DNA of 35,014 nucleotides from an uncultured Oscillospiraceae bacterium (GCA_947589745.1 CANQCS010000024.1:1-35014); one strand, 5' to 3'; shown: positions 8,961 to 18,768, counted from the first letter of the stretch. Numbers and translations: made by a program. Notes: generated from the sequence alone by a model not told the origin.

Positions 8961-8969
8961 TAAGAGAAA

Positions 8970-9725
8970 TCAGTCTGTTAGCTGGTCCGGAACTTCCGCT
9001 GCGATCCGTTTCTCGATTTCAAACACCCGATTCAGGGCGGGATAGAGCAGCCGATAGGTCCAATACAGAATCAGCCAGAAGCCAAACAGGGCCGCAATGA
9101 GCAGGGAGCCCGGGAGCAGCATGGCCAGCAGCACCCACCAGGCCACCTGCATCACCGCCGCACCGAGACACCGCACGATATTAGGCAGGATGAAAATCGG
9201 GCAGTTGCGAAGTTTCCAGAGGCCGCTCTGGCTGAAGAGCACCAGCTGTGCCCAATAGACGGAGAACACCATGGCCGCCAGCAAAGCACTTACGATCCCG
9301 CAGATCAGCATGACGAGCGGAATCGCCTCCTCCGTCCAGACGAATTGAAGTCCCATAAAGAGGAGAAACCCCACAAAGAGGCAGAGAACAATGCCTGGGA
9401 GGATGGACTCCCGCCAGTTCTGCCGCCAGGCCTTGCGGTAGCTGTACCACCAGTCATCATGGGAGCCGCGGAGACTGCGGAGAATGCAGTCCACCATCCC
9501 GGACAGCGCCGGCCCGAAGCATGCCCCGCCCACGAGGCAGGCCAGCACCAGAACCCCGGAACTCTTAAGCAGGATTGCCGCCACCAGACCCAGCCCGTAG
9601 GGCAGCGCTCCCAGTGCCGTAAGCACGTTCACAAGGATGAATGCCTTGCTGTTCTGCGGCACGAACACAAACTTCGCCTTCTCTGGTTCGGGTTTCTTGC
9701 TCTCGTCAATGGATCTATGAGACAT
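8970..9725 (-). CDS. DUF624 / YesL-like integral membrane protein
   Basis: A 251-residue membrane protein with five or more hydrophobic segments (for example AFILVNVLTALGALPYGLGL near the N-terminus, and others around LPGIVLCLFVGFLLF and MLICGIVSALLAAMVF). DUF624 proteins occur beside AraC regulators and CUT1 sugar transporters in Firmicutes, as YesL does in Bacillus; their exact role is unknown. Start 9725 follows GGGAGG with suitable spacing; 97 further upstream codons look non-coding and cross the divergent promoter. It is the first gene of the minus unit ending with uxuB and is divergent from the regulator. Confidence 0.85.
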   Translation of the reverse strand: MSHRSIDESKKPEPEKAKFVFVPQNSKAFILVNVLTALGALPYGLGLVAAILLKSSGVLVLACLVGGACFGPALSGMVDCILRSLRGSHDDWWYSYRKAWRQNWRESILPGIVLCLFVGFLLFMGLQFVWTEEAIPLVMLICGIVSALLAAMVFSVYWAQLVLFSQSGLWKLRNCPIFILPNIVRCLGAAVMQVAWWVLLAMLLPGSLLIAALFGFWLILYWTYRLLYPALNRVFEIEKRIAAEVPDQLTD

Positions 9726-9861
9726 CGTTCGTACCTCCCTGCATTGGATCCATCTGTTATCTCCGGTTTGGCATCTTTTCCCTTCCTGCTCTGTCAGATT
9801 CGCTGTCTGCGGCTGGATAGACATTGAGGACATTTCGATCACTCCCTCGATTTCTGAACAA

Positions 9862-9890
9862 AGCATAGCACAACCAGCACCTGGGTGAAA
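9862..9890 (-). promoter_or_regulatory. Candidate promoter of the yesL-uxuB unit
   Basis: On the minus strand an extended -10 TGC-TATGCT (9870-9862) sits 17 bp from a weak -35 (TTTCAC, 9890-9885), about 140 bp before ATG 9725. The 10-mer GTTGTGCTAT here (9874-9865 on the minus strand) is also found at the divergent regulator promoter. Confidence 0.4.
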
Positions 9891-9984
9891 TCTGCAACAT
9901 TTTTGAACAGCACCAGCTTCTTGTGAGATGCGGTGGCTGGAGACCAATCGTAAAAAAAGCGGGTAGAAAAAAGATTCTGCACTG

Positions 9985-10013
9985 TTCCAATCGGGCCCGA
10001 GTTGTGCTATAAT
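9985..10013 (+). promoter_or_regulatory. Promoter of the AraC-family regulator
   Basis: A perfect TATAAT (10008-10013) with extended -10 TGC lies about 50 nt upstream of the regulator start. The -35 region at 9985-9990 (TTCCAA) is weak, as is common with extended -10 promoters. Confidence 0.65.
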
Positions 10014-10063
10014 CACATTTCTAGGGGAAAAGCGGTCCCATGCGCGAGATAAACAGGGGTGCG

Positions 10064-12352
10064 ATGATGAAGAAAAATGAGATACGGAACCATATCAGGC
10101 AGCACGAGACTTTTTTCAAGCTGATGCGCTCGTTTTTGATCATGCTTGTGCTCCCACTGGCCCTGATCCTGGTAAATTATTACTATTCCTACAGGCTCCT
10201 GCGGGAGGAAAACCTGAACTATCAGGATGCTGTGCTCCAGCAGGTTCAGCTGGCCGTAGACGGACGGCTCCAGGGACTTCAGCTGCACGCCCTGGACCTG
10301 ACCAACGATGCCACGCTGAACCAGGCTCTGAGCGGCAGGCTCACGGAACGGGAGGATGTGAACTTCCAACTATGGCAGGCCTCCAATCACCTGACGTATT
10401 ACGCGGCGTCGGCGGGCGACCTCTGCGAAACGCTGATCTACTCCCGGTACTATGACAGTCTCATCAGCGGCACTTATACAGATCATCGGGCTTCCAACGG
10501 CCTGATTACCCGGATCGGCTCCAAGGAGATGAACGCCCTGGTGCTAGAACAGCTTCAAAATGCTCGGGCGTACTGCAAATTTGAACTGCTGGAGACAGAG
10601 AACGGAGAGAGCCAGCTTTTACTCCTCCACACGGTACCCCTCTGGAGTACGGGGCAGACGCCCTACGGTACCATCTGCCTGCAGATCAAGCCGGAAGCGC
10701 TGTTTACAGGTATCCTGGGCGAGATCGGACAGGACGGCCTGGTCTGTCTTCTGGCGCCTAACGGACACCCGGCTGCCTGGTTTGGCAATAGTGCCCTTTT
10801 GGATGACATACCTGAGGCAGACCTGTCCACAGATGCATTCCAGAAGCTGGACGGCCTTTCACACACCGTCTCCCACCGGGACTCTGCCATCAGCGGGTGG
10901 CGGTATCTCTCTATCCAGCCGGAGCATACCATGGTCCACAAGCTGGACCACGCCAAAAACCTGAGCCTTCTGATGCTGTTCTTCATCCTGACAGCCGGTA
11001 CCGCCATCGGCTTCTTGCTGGCCCATCGCAACTACGAGCCGCTGCGCCACCTGATGGAGGAGATGAGCCGCCAGTCTGTGCTCCTGAAAACCAGTCCGGA
11101 CAGCCCGACCGGCGAGTACAACCTCATCGAGCGGTCTATGAAGAAGATGTCCAGTTCCATGTCCGCCCTGGAGGACACCCTGAAGGAGGAGATGCCCCGA
11201 ATCCAGGAGAGCGTCCTGATGCAGCTCTTCCGGAATGCTGTGACAGATTACGATGCGTTCCAGAACACCCTTCAACGCGTCGGCATCCTGCTGCCCTACC
11301 AGTTCTTCCGCATCGCCCTGATCCGGCGGCAGGAGGCCGATATGGACCAGGATCAGAAAGTTCTCTCCCTGATGATCATCAAGAAATATACCGCCCAACT
11401 GGTTCCGACTGATCTGGTCTACGCGTTTGCTGCCGTGGATGATGACTCTCTGATTCTTCTGCTCAACGGGAGCGGTGATGCCTTCGACAGCCACACCAGG
11501 GAGATCCTGGACCGGGTTTCCAGTGAACTGCGGGGCCTTGGCCAGATGCTGTGGATCAGCGCCAGCCAGGTGTGCACAGGGATCGAGTCCGTCTCCCGGG
11601 CCTATTACTCCGTAACCCAGGCCCACTTCATGACACCGGAAGGGGGCGTCTATTATCTGCCGGAGGCGGAGGGGGCCTGCGCCGTAGACAAGGTGCTGGA
11701 GGGCCTTGCCGCCCAGCTGCAGAATTACATCGCCACCGGCAGTGAGAGCAGCGCTCTGGATCTGCTGCACAGAACCTTGGACGCGGAGATCCGCCAGAAG
11801 CAGGCGGCGCTCTATGAGGCACAGGCCTTCTGCATCGGGGTGCTGAACATCATCGCCGGCGCATACCGGCTGGAGGATCAGAATGTGCTGAACGTCAACG
11901 GCCAGCCGCCGCTGAAGCAGCTCTTCCTCACCCAGAGCATCTCTGAGATGGAGGAACTGCTCTCTGCGGTGATCCACAACGTCTGTGCCTACATCCAGGA
12001 GAACCAGCAGACTCCGGCTGCCCAGCTCACCAGCCGGATGCTGGACTATATCAAGCAGAACTACGCCGATGTGGACCTCACCCTCACAAGTGTGGCAGAC
12101 CACTTCAACCTCACGTCCAGCTACCTCTCCGCGTTCTTCAAGAACAACGTGGGCAAGACGTTCCTGAAGTATCTCACTAACCTGCGGATGGAGCGGGCAA
12201 AGGAACTGATGCGGACCACCAACGACTCGATCCGGGACATCTCCGAAAAAGTGGGCTACGCCAGTGCCAACACCTTTACCCACGCTTTCAAGAACTGCGA
12301 GCACATAACCCCCAGCCAGTACCAGGAGAGCTGCAGAGACGACATCTCCTGA
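10064..12352 (+). CDS. Membrane-bound AraC-family regulator with extracellular sensor
   Basis: About 762 residues: a membrane segment at roughly 21-43, an extracellular region to about 299 that fits a Cache-type sensor, a second membrane segment at roughly 300-321, a cytoplasmic linker, and a two-helix-turn-helix AraC DNA-binding domain at about 655-757 (LTLTSVADHFNLTSSYLSAF, then IRDISEKVGYASANTFTHAF). This is the YesS-like one-component type. It sits between the two minus-strand catabolic units and is divergent from yesL, so it probably activates both units when a hexuronide or its binding protein is sensed. ATG 10064 or 10067 follows AGGGG with 4 or 7 nt spacing; an upstream ATG at 10040 lacks a good site. 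Ligand not readable. Confidence 0.9.
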   Translation: MMKKNEIRNHIRQHETFFKLMRSFLIMLVLPLALILVNYYYSYRLLREENLNYQDAVLQQVQLAVDGRLQGLQLHALDLTNDATLNQALSGRLTEREDVNFQLWQASNHLTYYAASAGDLCETLIYSRYYDSLISGTYTDHRASNGLITRIGSKEMNALVLEQLQNARAYCKFELLETENGESQLLLLHTVPLWSTGQTPYGTICLQIKPEALFTGILGEIGQDGLVCLLAPNGHPAAWFGNSALLDDIPEADLSTDAFQKLDGLSHTVSHRDSAISGWRYLSIQPEHTMVHKLDHAKNLSLLMLFFILTAGTAIGFLLAHRNYEPLRHLMEEMSRQSVLLKTSPDSPTGEYNLIERSMKKMSSSMSALEDTLKEEMPRIQESVLMQLFRNAVTDYDAFQNTLQRVGILLPYQFFRIALIRRQEADMDQDQKVLSLMIIKKYTAQLVPTDLVYAFAAVDDDSLILLLNGSGDAFDSHTREILDRVSSELRGLGQMLWISASQVCTGIESVSRAYYSVTQAHFMTPEGGVYYLPEAEGACAVDKVLEGLAAQLQNYIATGSESSALDLLHRTLDAEIRQKQAALYEAQAFCIGVLNIIAGAYRLEDQNVLNVNGQPPLKQLFLTQSISEMEELLSAVIHNVCAYIQENQQTPAAQLTSRMLDYIKQNYADVDLTLTSVADHFNLTSSYLSAFFKNNVGKTFLKYLTNLRMERAKELMRTTNDSIRDISEKVGYASANTFTHAFKNCEHITPSQYQESCRDDIS

Positions 12353-12375
12353 ACATCGGCATTACACCGGAAACC

Positions 12376-12409
12376 AAAATATGGCACAGCCTGTGCTGTG
12401 CCATATTTT
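12376..12409. terminator. Bidirectional terminator between regulator and esterase
   Basis: AAAATATGGCACAGC (12376-12390) pairs perfectly over 15 bp with GCTGTGCCATATTTT (12395-12409) around a 4-nt loop, with A/T runs on both sides. It lies between convergent genes ending at 12352 and 12422. Confidence 0.93.
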
Positions 12410-12421
12410 CTGGCTTTTTCG

Positions 12422-13765
12422 TCAGCGAAAGAGCGCCACAAAGCGATCCGCTGCGGTGTATGGGCGCCACGTCTTCGGACCGGTGCCGTTGGGGTCGCCG
12501 GTTTTGAAGAAATTGGTCCAGCGCTGCACCATCTTCCGGGAGAGCGCGTAGTCAGTATCCTCCAGAGGGCGCCAGCAATACTCCAGGCTGCCGAACACGT
12601 ACCAGAGCTCTGCAGAGTGGAAGGCGCCGGCGCTATCTCCGGGGAGCTTGCGGTCAAAGTAATAGACGTAGGCATCCTTGCCCATCTTCTGTGCATATGC
12701 TGTGTTTGCCCTGTGCATGGGGCTGTTGTCCATGGAGGGGTTCTCCCGGGCAGCTGTGAGGTCATCCCCGTTACAGCCCAGAATACAGGGGATCTGCAGT
12801 GCCTCGCCCCGTTCAATGACGGTGTTGCCGTCTTCCTTGAGCAGTTCGCCGTCCACCACCGGCACATAGGGCATTCCTTTGTGCTGCCCGAACGCCGCAG
12901 CCAGCGCTTTGTTCAATGCTGGACAGAGCTGCTCTGCCGGAGTCTCCCACAGGGCCCGTTCCGCATCCCGCCGGCCGGTCTTGCTCTCTCTCCAGCCATG
13001 GCAGGGAAGTCCCAGCGCCTCCAGAAGGTCGTCTCCGAAGGTCTCTGCCTGGGCGATGGTGCGGTACTCCCCCAGAGGATTCCTATACCCGCCGCCGCTC
13101 TGGAGGATCATTCGCCGGAAGAGACCGCGGCTCTTCGGCGATGTCGCCAGCGCCTGCAGGCTCATAGCCCCGGCGGACTGCCCGAACACGGTGATATTGT
13201 CTGGGTCACCCCCAAAGGCGGCAATGTTCTCTCGGACCCAGGCGATGGCGGCCAGCTGGTCCCAGAGACCCAGATTGCCGCCGGCTTCGTTCTCTCCCTC
13301 CACGCCCAAAAGAGGGTGGCAAAGAAAGCCCAGGGCACCAAGGCGGTAGTTCAGGGTGACCACGATCACGCCCTGGTCCGTCAAGGCATTGCAGACAAAG
13401 GGCAGATTGCTTCCTGCCCCACCCATAAATGCGCCGCCGTGCACGTAGACGGCCACAGGAAGGTTCCCGCCGCCTTCCTTCGGTACCCATACGTTGAGGT
13501 ACAGGCAGTCCTCGCTGATGGGAACCTCAAAGGCCTTGTTGCTGTAGAACTCATTGTTGTAGAAGGTGTCCCTGGGGTTTCCAAACTGCACGCTCTTTGC
13601 GCCAAAGTGCGTCGCCTGCCGTACACCCTCCCAGGGTTCCGGCCTCTGGGGTTTCCGCCAGCGAAGAGGTCCCACCGGGGCTTTGGCATAGGGCACACCC
13701 ATGTAGATCGTGCAGTTTTTTCCCTCTGCCCCCTCCAAAAGTCCGTACGCTGTTCTCACCGTCAT
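12422..13765 (-). CDS. Type B carboxylesterase
   Basis: A 447-residue alpha/beta-hydrolase of the carboxylesterase B family, PnbA-like, without a signal peptide. The nucleophile is Ser197 in GQSAGA, the oxyanion-hole sequence is HGGAF at 109-113, and SEDCLYLNVW is the family signature. The likely charge-relay His is 383 in AFHSAELWYVFG; the acid is probably Asp334 or Asp335. It would hydrolyse esters of the imported compound: an acyl group on the hexuronide, a uronate ester, or an acyl-glucuronide aglycone; which one is inference. Start 13765 follows AGGAGG with 7-nt spacing, 19 nt after the GH2 stop. It is last in the transporter unit. Confidence 0.9.
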   Translation of the reverse strand: MTVRTAYGLLEGAEGKNCTIYMGVPYAKAPVGPLRWRKPQRPEPWEGVRQATHFGAKSVQFGNPRDTFYNNEFYSNKAFEVPISEDCLYLNVWVPKEGGGNLPVAVYVHGGAFMGGAGSNLPFVCNALTDQGVIVVTLNYRLGALGFLCHPLLGVEGENEAGGNLGLWDQLAAIAWVRENIAAFGGDPDNITVFGQSAGAMSLQALATSPKSRGLFRRMILQSGGGYRNPLGEYRTIAQAETFGDDLLEALGLPCHGWRESKTGRRDAERALWETPAEQLCPALNKALAAAFGQHKGMPYVPVVDGELLKEDGNTVIERGEALQIPCILGCNGDDLTAARENPSMDNSPMHRANTAYAQKMGKDAYVYYFDRKLPGDSAGAFHSAELWYVFGSLEYCWRPLEDTDYALSRKMVQRWTNFFKTGDPNGTGPKTWRPYTAADRFVALFR

Positions 13766-13784
13766 GGTTTTGCCTCCTCTCTGA

Positions 13785-15986
13785 TTACCGCTTATGGATG
13801 GTCCCCAGCTTCCGGTTGACCTCTTTGACCAGATCCTCCGGGAACTCGCTTCTCCGGATGTTGAAGATCCGCAGCAGCGACACTGGTGCGCTCTTAGCCA
13901 CTTCAAACTCCTCTGCCAGAACGGGGACCTCCTTTGCCAGAAGCTCCACCACCCGCTCATCGGCCAGCAGATCCCGCATGGGGTCCAGGACAGACCAGCA
14001 GTCCGGGGAGAACAGATTGTCTGCCGTCTCTCCCTGGGTGAACCAGTTCTTTACGTTGTACTCCGGATTGGGATCCACATAGATGTAGCTGGGTTCCGGC
14101 TCAGAGACGCCGGTGAGGACAACCTCATCGGTGCAGCCATCGCCCACCGCCCGCAGAGCATTGTCTCCGAGGTGCAGCGGGACATGGGCAAAGGTAAAGA
14201 CCGGGCTGCAGCCGGAGCACATACCTGCTTCCACGCCGTCTGCATACAGAGTGACGTGCTCCAGGTTGGAGTAGACCTTCACGGTTGTCTCCTCCCCGCA
14301 CCGTCTGGTAAAGCGCCGGCCGCCGATGTGCAGGAAGGGCTCCTTGCTCCAGGACGCCTTGTAGTAGTAGAAGGCGTCCTTCTTGGTCTGGCGGTCGAAG
14401 GTGGCAAGACCTTTCCGGTTCTGTCCCTGGCAGCCGCCCTCATTCCGGCCGAAAGAGCCGAAATCGAACATGTTCCAGACAAAACTGCCCCAGATGAATT
14501 TCCGGTCCCGCAGCTTCGGGTAGACCGTCTCATGGAACAGAGCCTGGAATTCTTCGCTGTAGTCCTTGCGCTTGGGCGTGGCGGAGTGGAGATTCACTGC
14601 ACCATCTACCCCGTATTCGCTGACGCACAGCGGAATCTGGGGATTCTGGGCATGGAAGTTGTCCAGGAAGGGATCATAGTCCTCCATCTCGTGGTGATAC
14701 CAGCCAAAGTAGACGTTGTATCCCAGAATATCCGGGATGAAGTTCAGCTGGCTGTTGAAGGGGACAGAAAACAGATTGGCCGCTGTTGTGGGTCTTGTGG
14801 GATCCAGCGCCTTGGTGTGGTCGTTGATCTCCTGGGTCTTGCCGTACATTTCAAGACTCTCACCCAACATGGCGATCTCATTCTGAATGCCCCAGCAGAA
14901 GATAGAGGGATGGTGTCTGCTCTGGAAGATCAGCTCTGTCATCTGGTTCTTGGCGTTCTCTACTACCGCACGGTTGCCATCCGGCATGCCGAGCATGGGG
15001 ATCTCTGCCCAAGCCAGAATGCCGTACTTGTCGCAGAGGTCGTAGAAATACTGGGGGTGCTGATAGTGAGACAGCCGCACGGCATTGGCGCCCACCTCCA
15101 GGATCAGGGACATATCCAGGTCTAACTGCTCCTCAGTGGGGGCGTTTCCCATACCGCTCCAGTCCTGGTGCTTGGCCACGCCGTTGAGCTTCAGGTGTCT
15201 GCCGTTTAGAAACAGGCCCTGCTCCGGATCCACCCGGATGTCCCGGAAACCGCAGGACAGGGATATGCGGTCCGCTGAGACGCCGTCCACAATGAGTTCC
15301 GCCTGCAGCGTGTAGAGGTGGGGATCCTCCCGCCCGTTCCAGAGGTGCGGGGTGTCCACCTGCAGTTCCGCCTGGGGGTCTGTGCTGTCCACTACCGCCT
15401 GGGCAGCCACGCCGCCGTCATCGGAGAGCGTGTACACCACCTGGCCGCGTCCCGTAACATGTCCCCGCACCAGTACGCGGCCGTTGGGATAGGTCTCCAC
15501 CTCTACCCCTTCCGAACCGTGGCAGAGCAGGTCAAAGTGGTTTTTCCCTGCAGAGATGAGGGAGACGGGACGGTATATGCCGCCATAGTTGTTGAAGTCT
15601 CCGCCCAGAGGGCAGATGTCCTCATATTTTGTATTGTCTGCCGTGACGGTGAGAACATTCTCTCCGTCTGTGAGGGCATCTGTCAGGGCAAAGCGAAAAC
15701 GGCTGTACCCGCCTCGGTGTTCGCCGATATAGTGGTCGTTCAGCCACACTTTGCAAACACCGGCTACAGCGCCGAATTCCACAAAGATGCATTTTCCGGA
15801 AGTTTCAGCGGCAGTGAGGGTGCGCTGGTACATCCGGCAGCCTGCTTTTCCCGGGTTTTCTTTGTTCCACACATGGGGTACGCAGACCTGGACCGCTTCT
15901 CCCAAGGCATCCGGCCGCTTCGCGCCTTCGGATGCCTTGGCCTCGCAGAAGCGCCATCCGTCTGTTAAGAGGACTGTGTTTCGCAT
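13785..15986 (-). CDS. GH2 glycosidase, probable beta-glucuronidase (second copy)
   Basis: A 733-residue cytoplasmic GH2 enzyme with the same domain order as the protein at 6726-8903. The acid/base is Glu370 in WGIQNE and the nucleophile is Glu457 in VSEYG. Asn523-Arg-Lys525-Gly is an NxKG motif, again pointing to uronic-acid recognition. The tail shares VSEPEPSY and VKNWF with its paralogue. It is co-transcribed with the binding protein and the esterase, while the paralogue travels with HAD, GH3 and uxuA, so the two may act on different linkages or aglycones. AGGAGG precedes ATG 15986. Substrate specificity, including galacturonide or galactoside, is not settled by sequence alone. Confidence 0.88.
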   Translation of the reverse strand: MRNTVLLTDGWRFCEAKASEGAKRPDALGEAVQVCVPHVWNKENPGKAGCRMYQRTLTAAETSGKCIFVEFGAVAGVCKVWLNDHYIGEHRGGYSRFRFALTDALTDGENVLTVTADNTKYEDICPLGGDFNNYGGIYRPVSLISAGKNHFDLLCHGSEGVEVETYPNGRVLVRGHVTGRGQVVYTLSDDGGVAAQAVVDSTDPQAELQVDTPHLWNGREDPHLYTLQAELIVDGVSADRISLSCGFRDIRVDPEQGLFLNGRHLKLNGVAKHQDWSGMGNAPTEEQLDLDMSLILEVGANAVRLSHYQHPQYFYDLCDKYGILAWAEIPMLGMPDGNRAVVENAKNQMTELIFQSRHHPSIFCWGIQNEIAMLGESLEMYGKTQEINDHTKALDPTRPTTAANLFSVPFNSQLNFIPDILGYNVYFGWYHHEMEDYDPFLDNFHAQNPQIPLCVSEYGVDGAVNLHSATPKRKDYSEEFQALFHETVYPKLRDRKFIWGSFVWNMFDFGSFGRNEGGCQGQNRKGLATFDRQTKKDAFYYYKASWSKEPFLHIGGRRFTRRCGEETTVKVYSNLEHVTLYADGVEAGMCSGCSPVFTFAHVPLHLGDNALRAVGDGCTDEVVLTGVSEPEPSYIYVDPNPEYNVKNWFTQGETADNLFSPDCWSVLDPMRDLLADERVVELLAKEVPVLAEEFEVAKSAPVSLLRIFNIRRSEFPEDLVKEVNRKLGTIHKR

Positions 15987-16020
15987 TTCTTGCTCCTCCT
16001 CAATATGGTCTCGTCTTACC

Positions 16021-16053
16021 CAATTGCCCGCGGCAGGGAGCCGCGGGCAATTG
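16021..16053 (-). promoter_or_regulatory. Intercistronic 14-bp perfect hairpin between SBP and GH2
   Basis: CAATTGCCCGCGGC (16021-16034) pairs perfectly with GCCGCGGGCAATTG (16040-16053) in the gap between the binding-protein stop and the GH2 start. No T run follows on the minus strand. Such hairpins often stabilise or partly terminate binding-protein mRNA so that it outnumbers downstream products; that role is inferred. Confidence 0.75.
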
Positions 16054-16080
16054 AACGTACTTGGTGCTTTTTTGGCAGGA

Positions 16081-17754
16081 TCAGCGATTCTGGAAGGCGG
16101 TGTAGGAATCCTGCATGGCCTGGGTGGCGACGTCGATGCCCATGCCCTTGACGGTGTTCACATAGGTATCCCAATCGTTCTCGAAGTTAGCCTTGCCGGT
16201 GATGAACTTGATGTACATCTCCTGGGTGTAGGTCTGAACCTCGTTCATGATCGTGCGGTAGTCGCTTGCCTTATCAGGACTGACGGTGAGCTTCGGCAGG
16301 TTGGCGCCCTGGTCAAGGCTCTGCCACAGGGAGCGGGCAGCACCCTGTTCCAGCATATTGACTGCGAGCTGGACATAGGCGTCGTTGTCCATGGCGTTCA
16401 CAAAACCGTACATCGGCAGGGCATAGTCCAGAACTGCCTCAGTGGGGGCCTTGTCCGGGTTGTTCATGATGCTGTCCACGAAGGATTTGGTACCATCCTC
16501 GGCTACGGTGTAGCTCTCGCCCTCAATGCCCCAGGAGATCAGGTCGCTGCCCTCTTCGGAGTAGAAGAAGTCCAGAACCTGGGTGGCAAGGACGGGGTCT
16601 TCGCAGCTGGAGGAGATGGCTGCCTGAACGCCGGTGTGGGTGACGCCGCCATCCAGCACATAGCTGGAGGCATCGCCCTTGTTCAGTACAGGCCAGGCAA
16701 CGCCGGCAAGCTCAAAGTCCGGGTTGGTGGGACGGACGTTGTTGGTGATGTTGCGGATGCCGCTGTTGATGGAGAGGGAAGATACGAGGCAGGTGCCATC
16801 GCCCATCTTTCCGTTGAGGGCGGTGCCATCGTTAGACATGAACTCGGGGTCGATGAGGCCGTCGTTGTACCACTCGTTGAGCTTGGTGAGGTATGCCTTG
16901 AAGTTATCGGTGATGGGGCCATAGACGACGCTTCCGTCCTCGCCTACGCAGAAGTCGTTGCGGGTGTTATATGCAGGGAGCAGTTCGTTGAAGCAGACTC
17001 TGCCGATGTAGTTCTTGCTTGCAGACAGGGGATATTCGCAATCGGGGTCCCTTTCCTTGACGGTCTTCATGACCTCGGTCCACTCGTCTACTGTCTCGGG
17101 CAGTGCGAGGCCATATTTGTCCAGAATATCCTTGCGGAACACAGGGCCGGAGGAGACGGGAACACTGACGGTGAAGGTGTAGAATGCCTCATACTTGCCC
17201 TCGTCGTTGCGGACCTCTTTGGGATAGGCAGGGTCACGCTCCAGGACTTTCAAATAGTTGGGGGCGTACTGGCGAATGTAGCTGTCCATGTCGATGAGTA
17301 CACCCTGGTCAACGAGCTCAGCGAGACCCATTGCGGCGGAGGAAAACTCCCAGACGATGATGTCGGGGTACTTGCCGGAGCCGATCATCAGGTTGAACTG
17401 GTCTGCCTCGCTGCCAACAGTGGGATGGGTGAACTTCAGTTCCACACCAAGTTTCTCTGCGGCGGCTTTGATGCCTGCCACGCGGCTGTAGTCCCCGATG
17501 ACGCCGGAAGAGTTATCCCGGATGTAGATGGTGAGGGTCTTTTTCTCGGTGGTCAGGGGATATGTGGCCTGCTGGGGCTCGTTGCTCTGCTCGCCGCTGT
17601 CGCCCGTGTTGCCGTCTGCAGGAGTGTTATTGGAGCCAGCGGAGGTGTTAGAAGGGGCATTGGTGGAAGGGTTGTCCCCGCCGCCGCAGGCGGTCAGGCC
17701 GATTACCATGAGGACGGCCAAAAGCAGGGAGAGTATACGGGTGAATCTTTTCAT
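16081..17754 (-). CDS. Extracellular sugar-binding lipoprotein of a CUT1 ABC transporter
   Basis: About 557 residues. The N-terminus MKRFTRILSLLLAVLMVIG is a signal peptide ending in the lipobox LTAC, with Cys as the lipidation site, followed by a low-complexity Ser/Asn/Thr/Gly linker. The rest is a family 1 solute-binding protein of the LplA/YtcQ size class. It would capture the hexuronide outside the cell for the two permeases encoded upstream. The start is 17754 or 17760; AAGGAG lies 9 or 3 nt upstream, so 17754 is preferred. A small hairpin precedes the ribosome site. It is third gene of the transporter unit. Confidence 0.92.
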   Translation of the reverse strand: MKRFTRILSLLLAVLMVIGLTACGGGDNPSTNAPSNTSAGSNNTPADGNTGDSGEQSNEPQQATYPLTTEKKTLTIYIRDNSSGVIGDYSRVAGIKAAAEKLGVELKFTHPTVGSEADQFNLMIGSGKYPDIIVWEFSSAAMGLAELVDQGVLIDMDSYIRQYAPNYLKVLERDPAYPKEVRNDEGKYEAFYTFTVSVPVSSGPVFRKDILDKYGLALPETVDEWTEVMKTVKERDPDCEYPLSASKNYIGRVCFNELLPAYNTRNDFCVGEDGSVVYGPITDNFKAYLTKLNEWYNDGLIDPEFMSNDGTALNGKMGDGTCLVSSLSINSGIRNITNNVRPTNPDFELAGVAWPVLNKGDASSYVLDGGVTHTGVQAAISSSCEDPVLATQVLDFFYSEEGSDLISWGIEGESYTVAEDGTKSFVDSIMNNPDKAPTEAVLDYALPMYGFVNAMDNDAYVQLAVNMLEQGAARSLWQSLDQGANLPKLTVSPDKASDYRTIMNEVQTYTQEMYIKFITGKANFENDWDTYVNTVKGMGIDVATQAMQDSYTAFQNR

Positions 17755-17771
17755 TTTCATTTTCTCCTTTT

Positions 17772-17786
17772 CTGCGTGAAGCACGC
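17772..17786 (-). promoter_or_regulatory. Small hairpin just upstream of the SBP ribosome site
   Basis: TGCGTG and CACGCA form a perfect 6-bp stem with a 3-nt loop about 18 nt upstream of the SBP start. It could protect or modulate the SBP message; it may also be chance. Confidence 0.35.
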
Positions 17787-17880
17787 ATTTTGATGGTTTC
17801 GGGTTTTGCGTTTATCTAATGGGGCAGAAGGGCTGGGAAAAGCGCACCGCGCCCAAATGATACAGGGTTTGCGGCGGGAA

Positions 17881-18768
17881 TCAGCCTTTCACAGAGCCGA
17901 CCATGACGCCCTTTGTGAAGTATTTCTGCAGAAACGGGTAGAGGCAGAGAATGGGGAGTGTGGAGACAATGATTGTGGCGTACTTGATGGCATCGGCCAT
18001 CTCCTGCGTAAGGGCCGCGCCTTCGGACATGGCCGCCGAGGCGCTGGACACCACGATTCCTCTGGTTACCAGGGCCAGAGGATGCAGTTCCGGGGTGTTG
18101 GGCAGGTAGAGCATGGCGTTCATCCATCCGTTCCAGTGGTTGACAGCATAGAACAGTGTCATGACTGCCAGGGAGGTGCTGCTTACCGGCAGGTAGATCC
18201 TCCAGAAGATCGACCACTGATTGGCACCGTCAATCTTGGCCGCCTCTTCCAGAGCATCTGGGATGGATTCGAACTGGGTGCGCATAATGATGAAGTTGAA
18301 CACTTGCACCAGTCCGGGAAGAATGACGGCGAAGCGGTGATCCAGCAGCCCCAGGCTTTTTACAACCAGGTAGGTGGGGATCATGCCGCCGTTGAAGAAC
18401 ATGGTAAAGCTGATCATAAACGTCAGGGGCTTTTTCAGCAATACATTCTTTCGGGAGAGCGCATAGGCCAGCATGGCCGTGAGCATGACGTTGAGCAAGG
18501 TGCCTGCGACGGTGTAGATGAGCGTGTTTTTATAGCCCGTCCAGATCTCCGGGTTGGAAAAGACACGCCGGTATGCGTCGAGGTTGATCTTTTGCGGCCA
18601 GAGAAGCACGCCTTTGCACTTGGCCACGATCGTGGGGTCTGTAAAGGAGGCGCAGAAGACGTACCACATGGGATAGAAGCACACCAGGATCAAAAGGGAG
18701 ATGATCGTGTAGGAGACGACGTCAAAGATGATGTCCTCCCTTGACTTTTTGATGCGGTTTCCTTTCAT
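17881..18768 (-). CDS. CUT1 ABC sugar transporter permease (LplC/YtcP type)
   Basis: A 295-residue inner-membrane permease with about six hydrophobic segments, starting with ISLLILVCFYPMWYVFCASF. The cytoplasmic EAA loop that docks the ATPase is visible as EEAAKIDGANQWSIFWRIYL. The C-terminus ends KGVMVGSVKG, typical of this subfamily. It pairs with the permease at 18789-19763 and the lipoprotein at 16081-17754. No ATP-binding subunit is encoded in the window; relatives use a shared MsmX-type ATPase. Confidence 0.93.
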   Translation of the reverse strand: MKGNRIKKSREDIIFDVVSYTIISLLILVCFYPMWYVFCASFTDPTIVAKCKGVLLWPQKINLDAYRRVFSNPEIWTGYKNTLIYTVAGTLLNVMLTAMLAYALSRKNVLLKKPLTFMISFTMFFNGGMIPTYLVVKSLGLLDHRFAVILPGLVQVFNFIIMRTQFESIPDALEEAAKIDGANQWSIFWRIYLPVSSTSLAVMTLFYAVNHWNGWMNAMLYLPNTPELHPLALVTRGIVVSSASAAMSEGAALTQEMADAIKYATIIVSTLPILCLYPFLQKYFTKGVMVGSVKG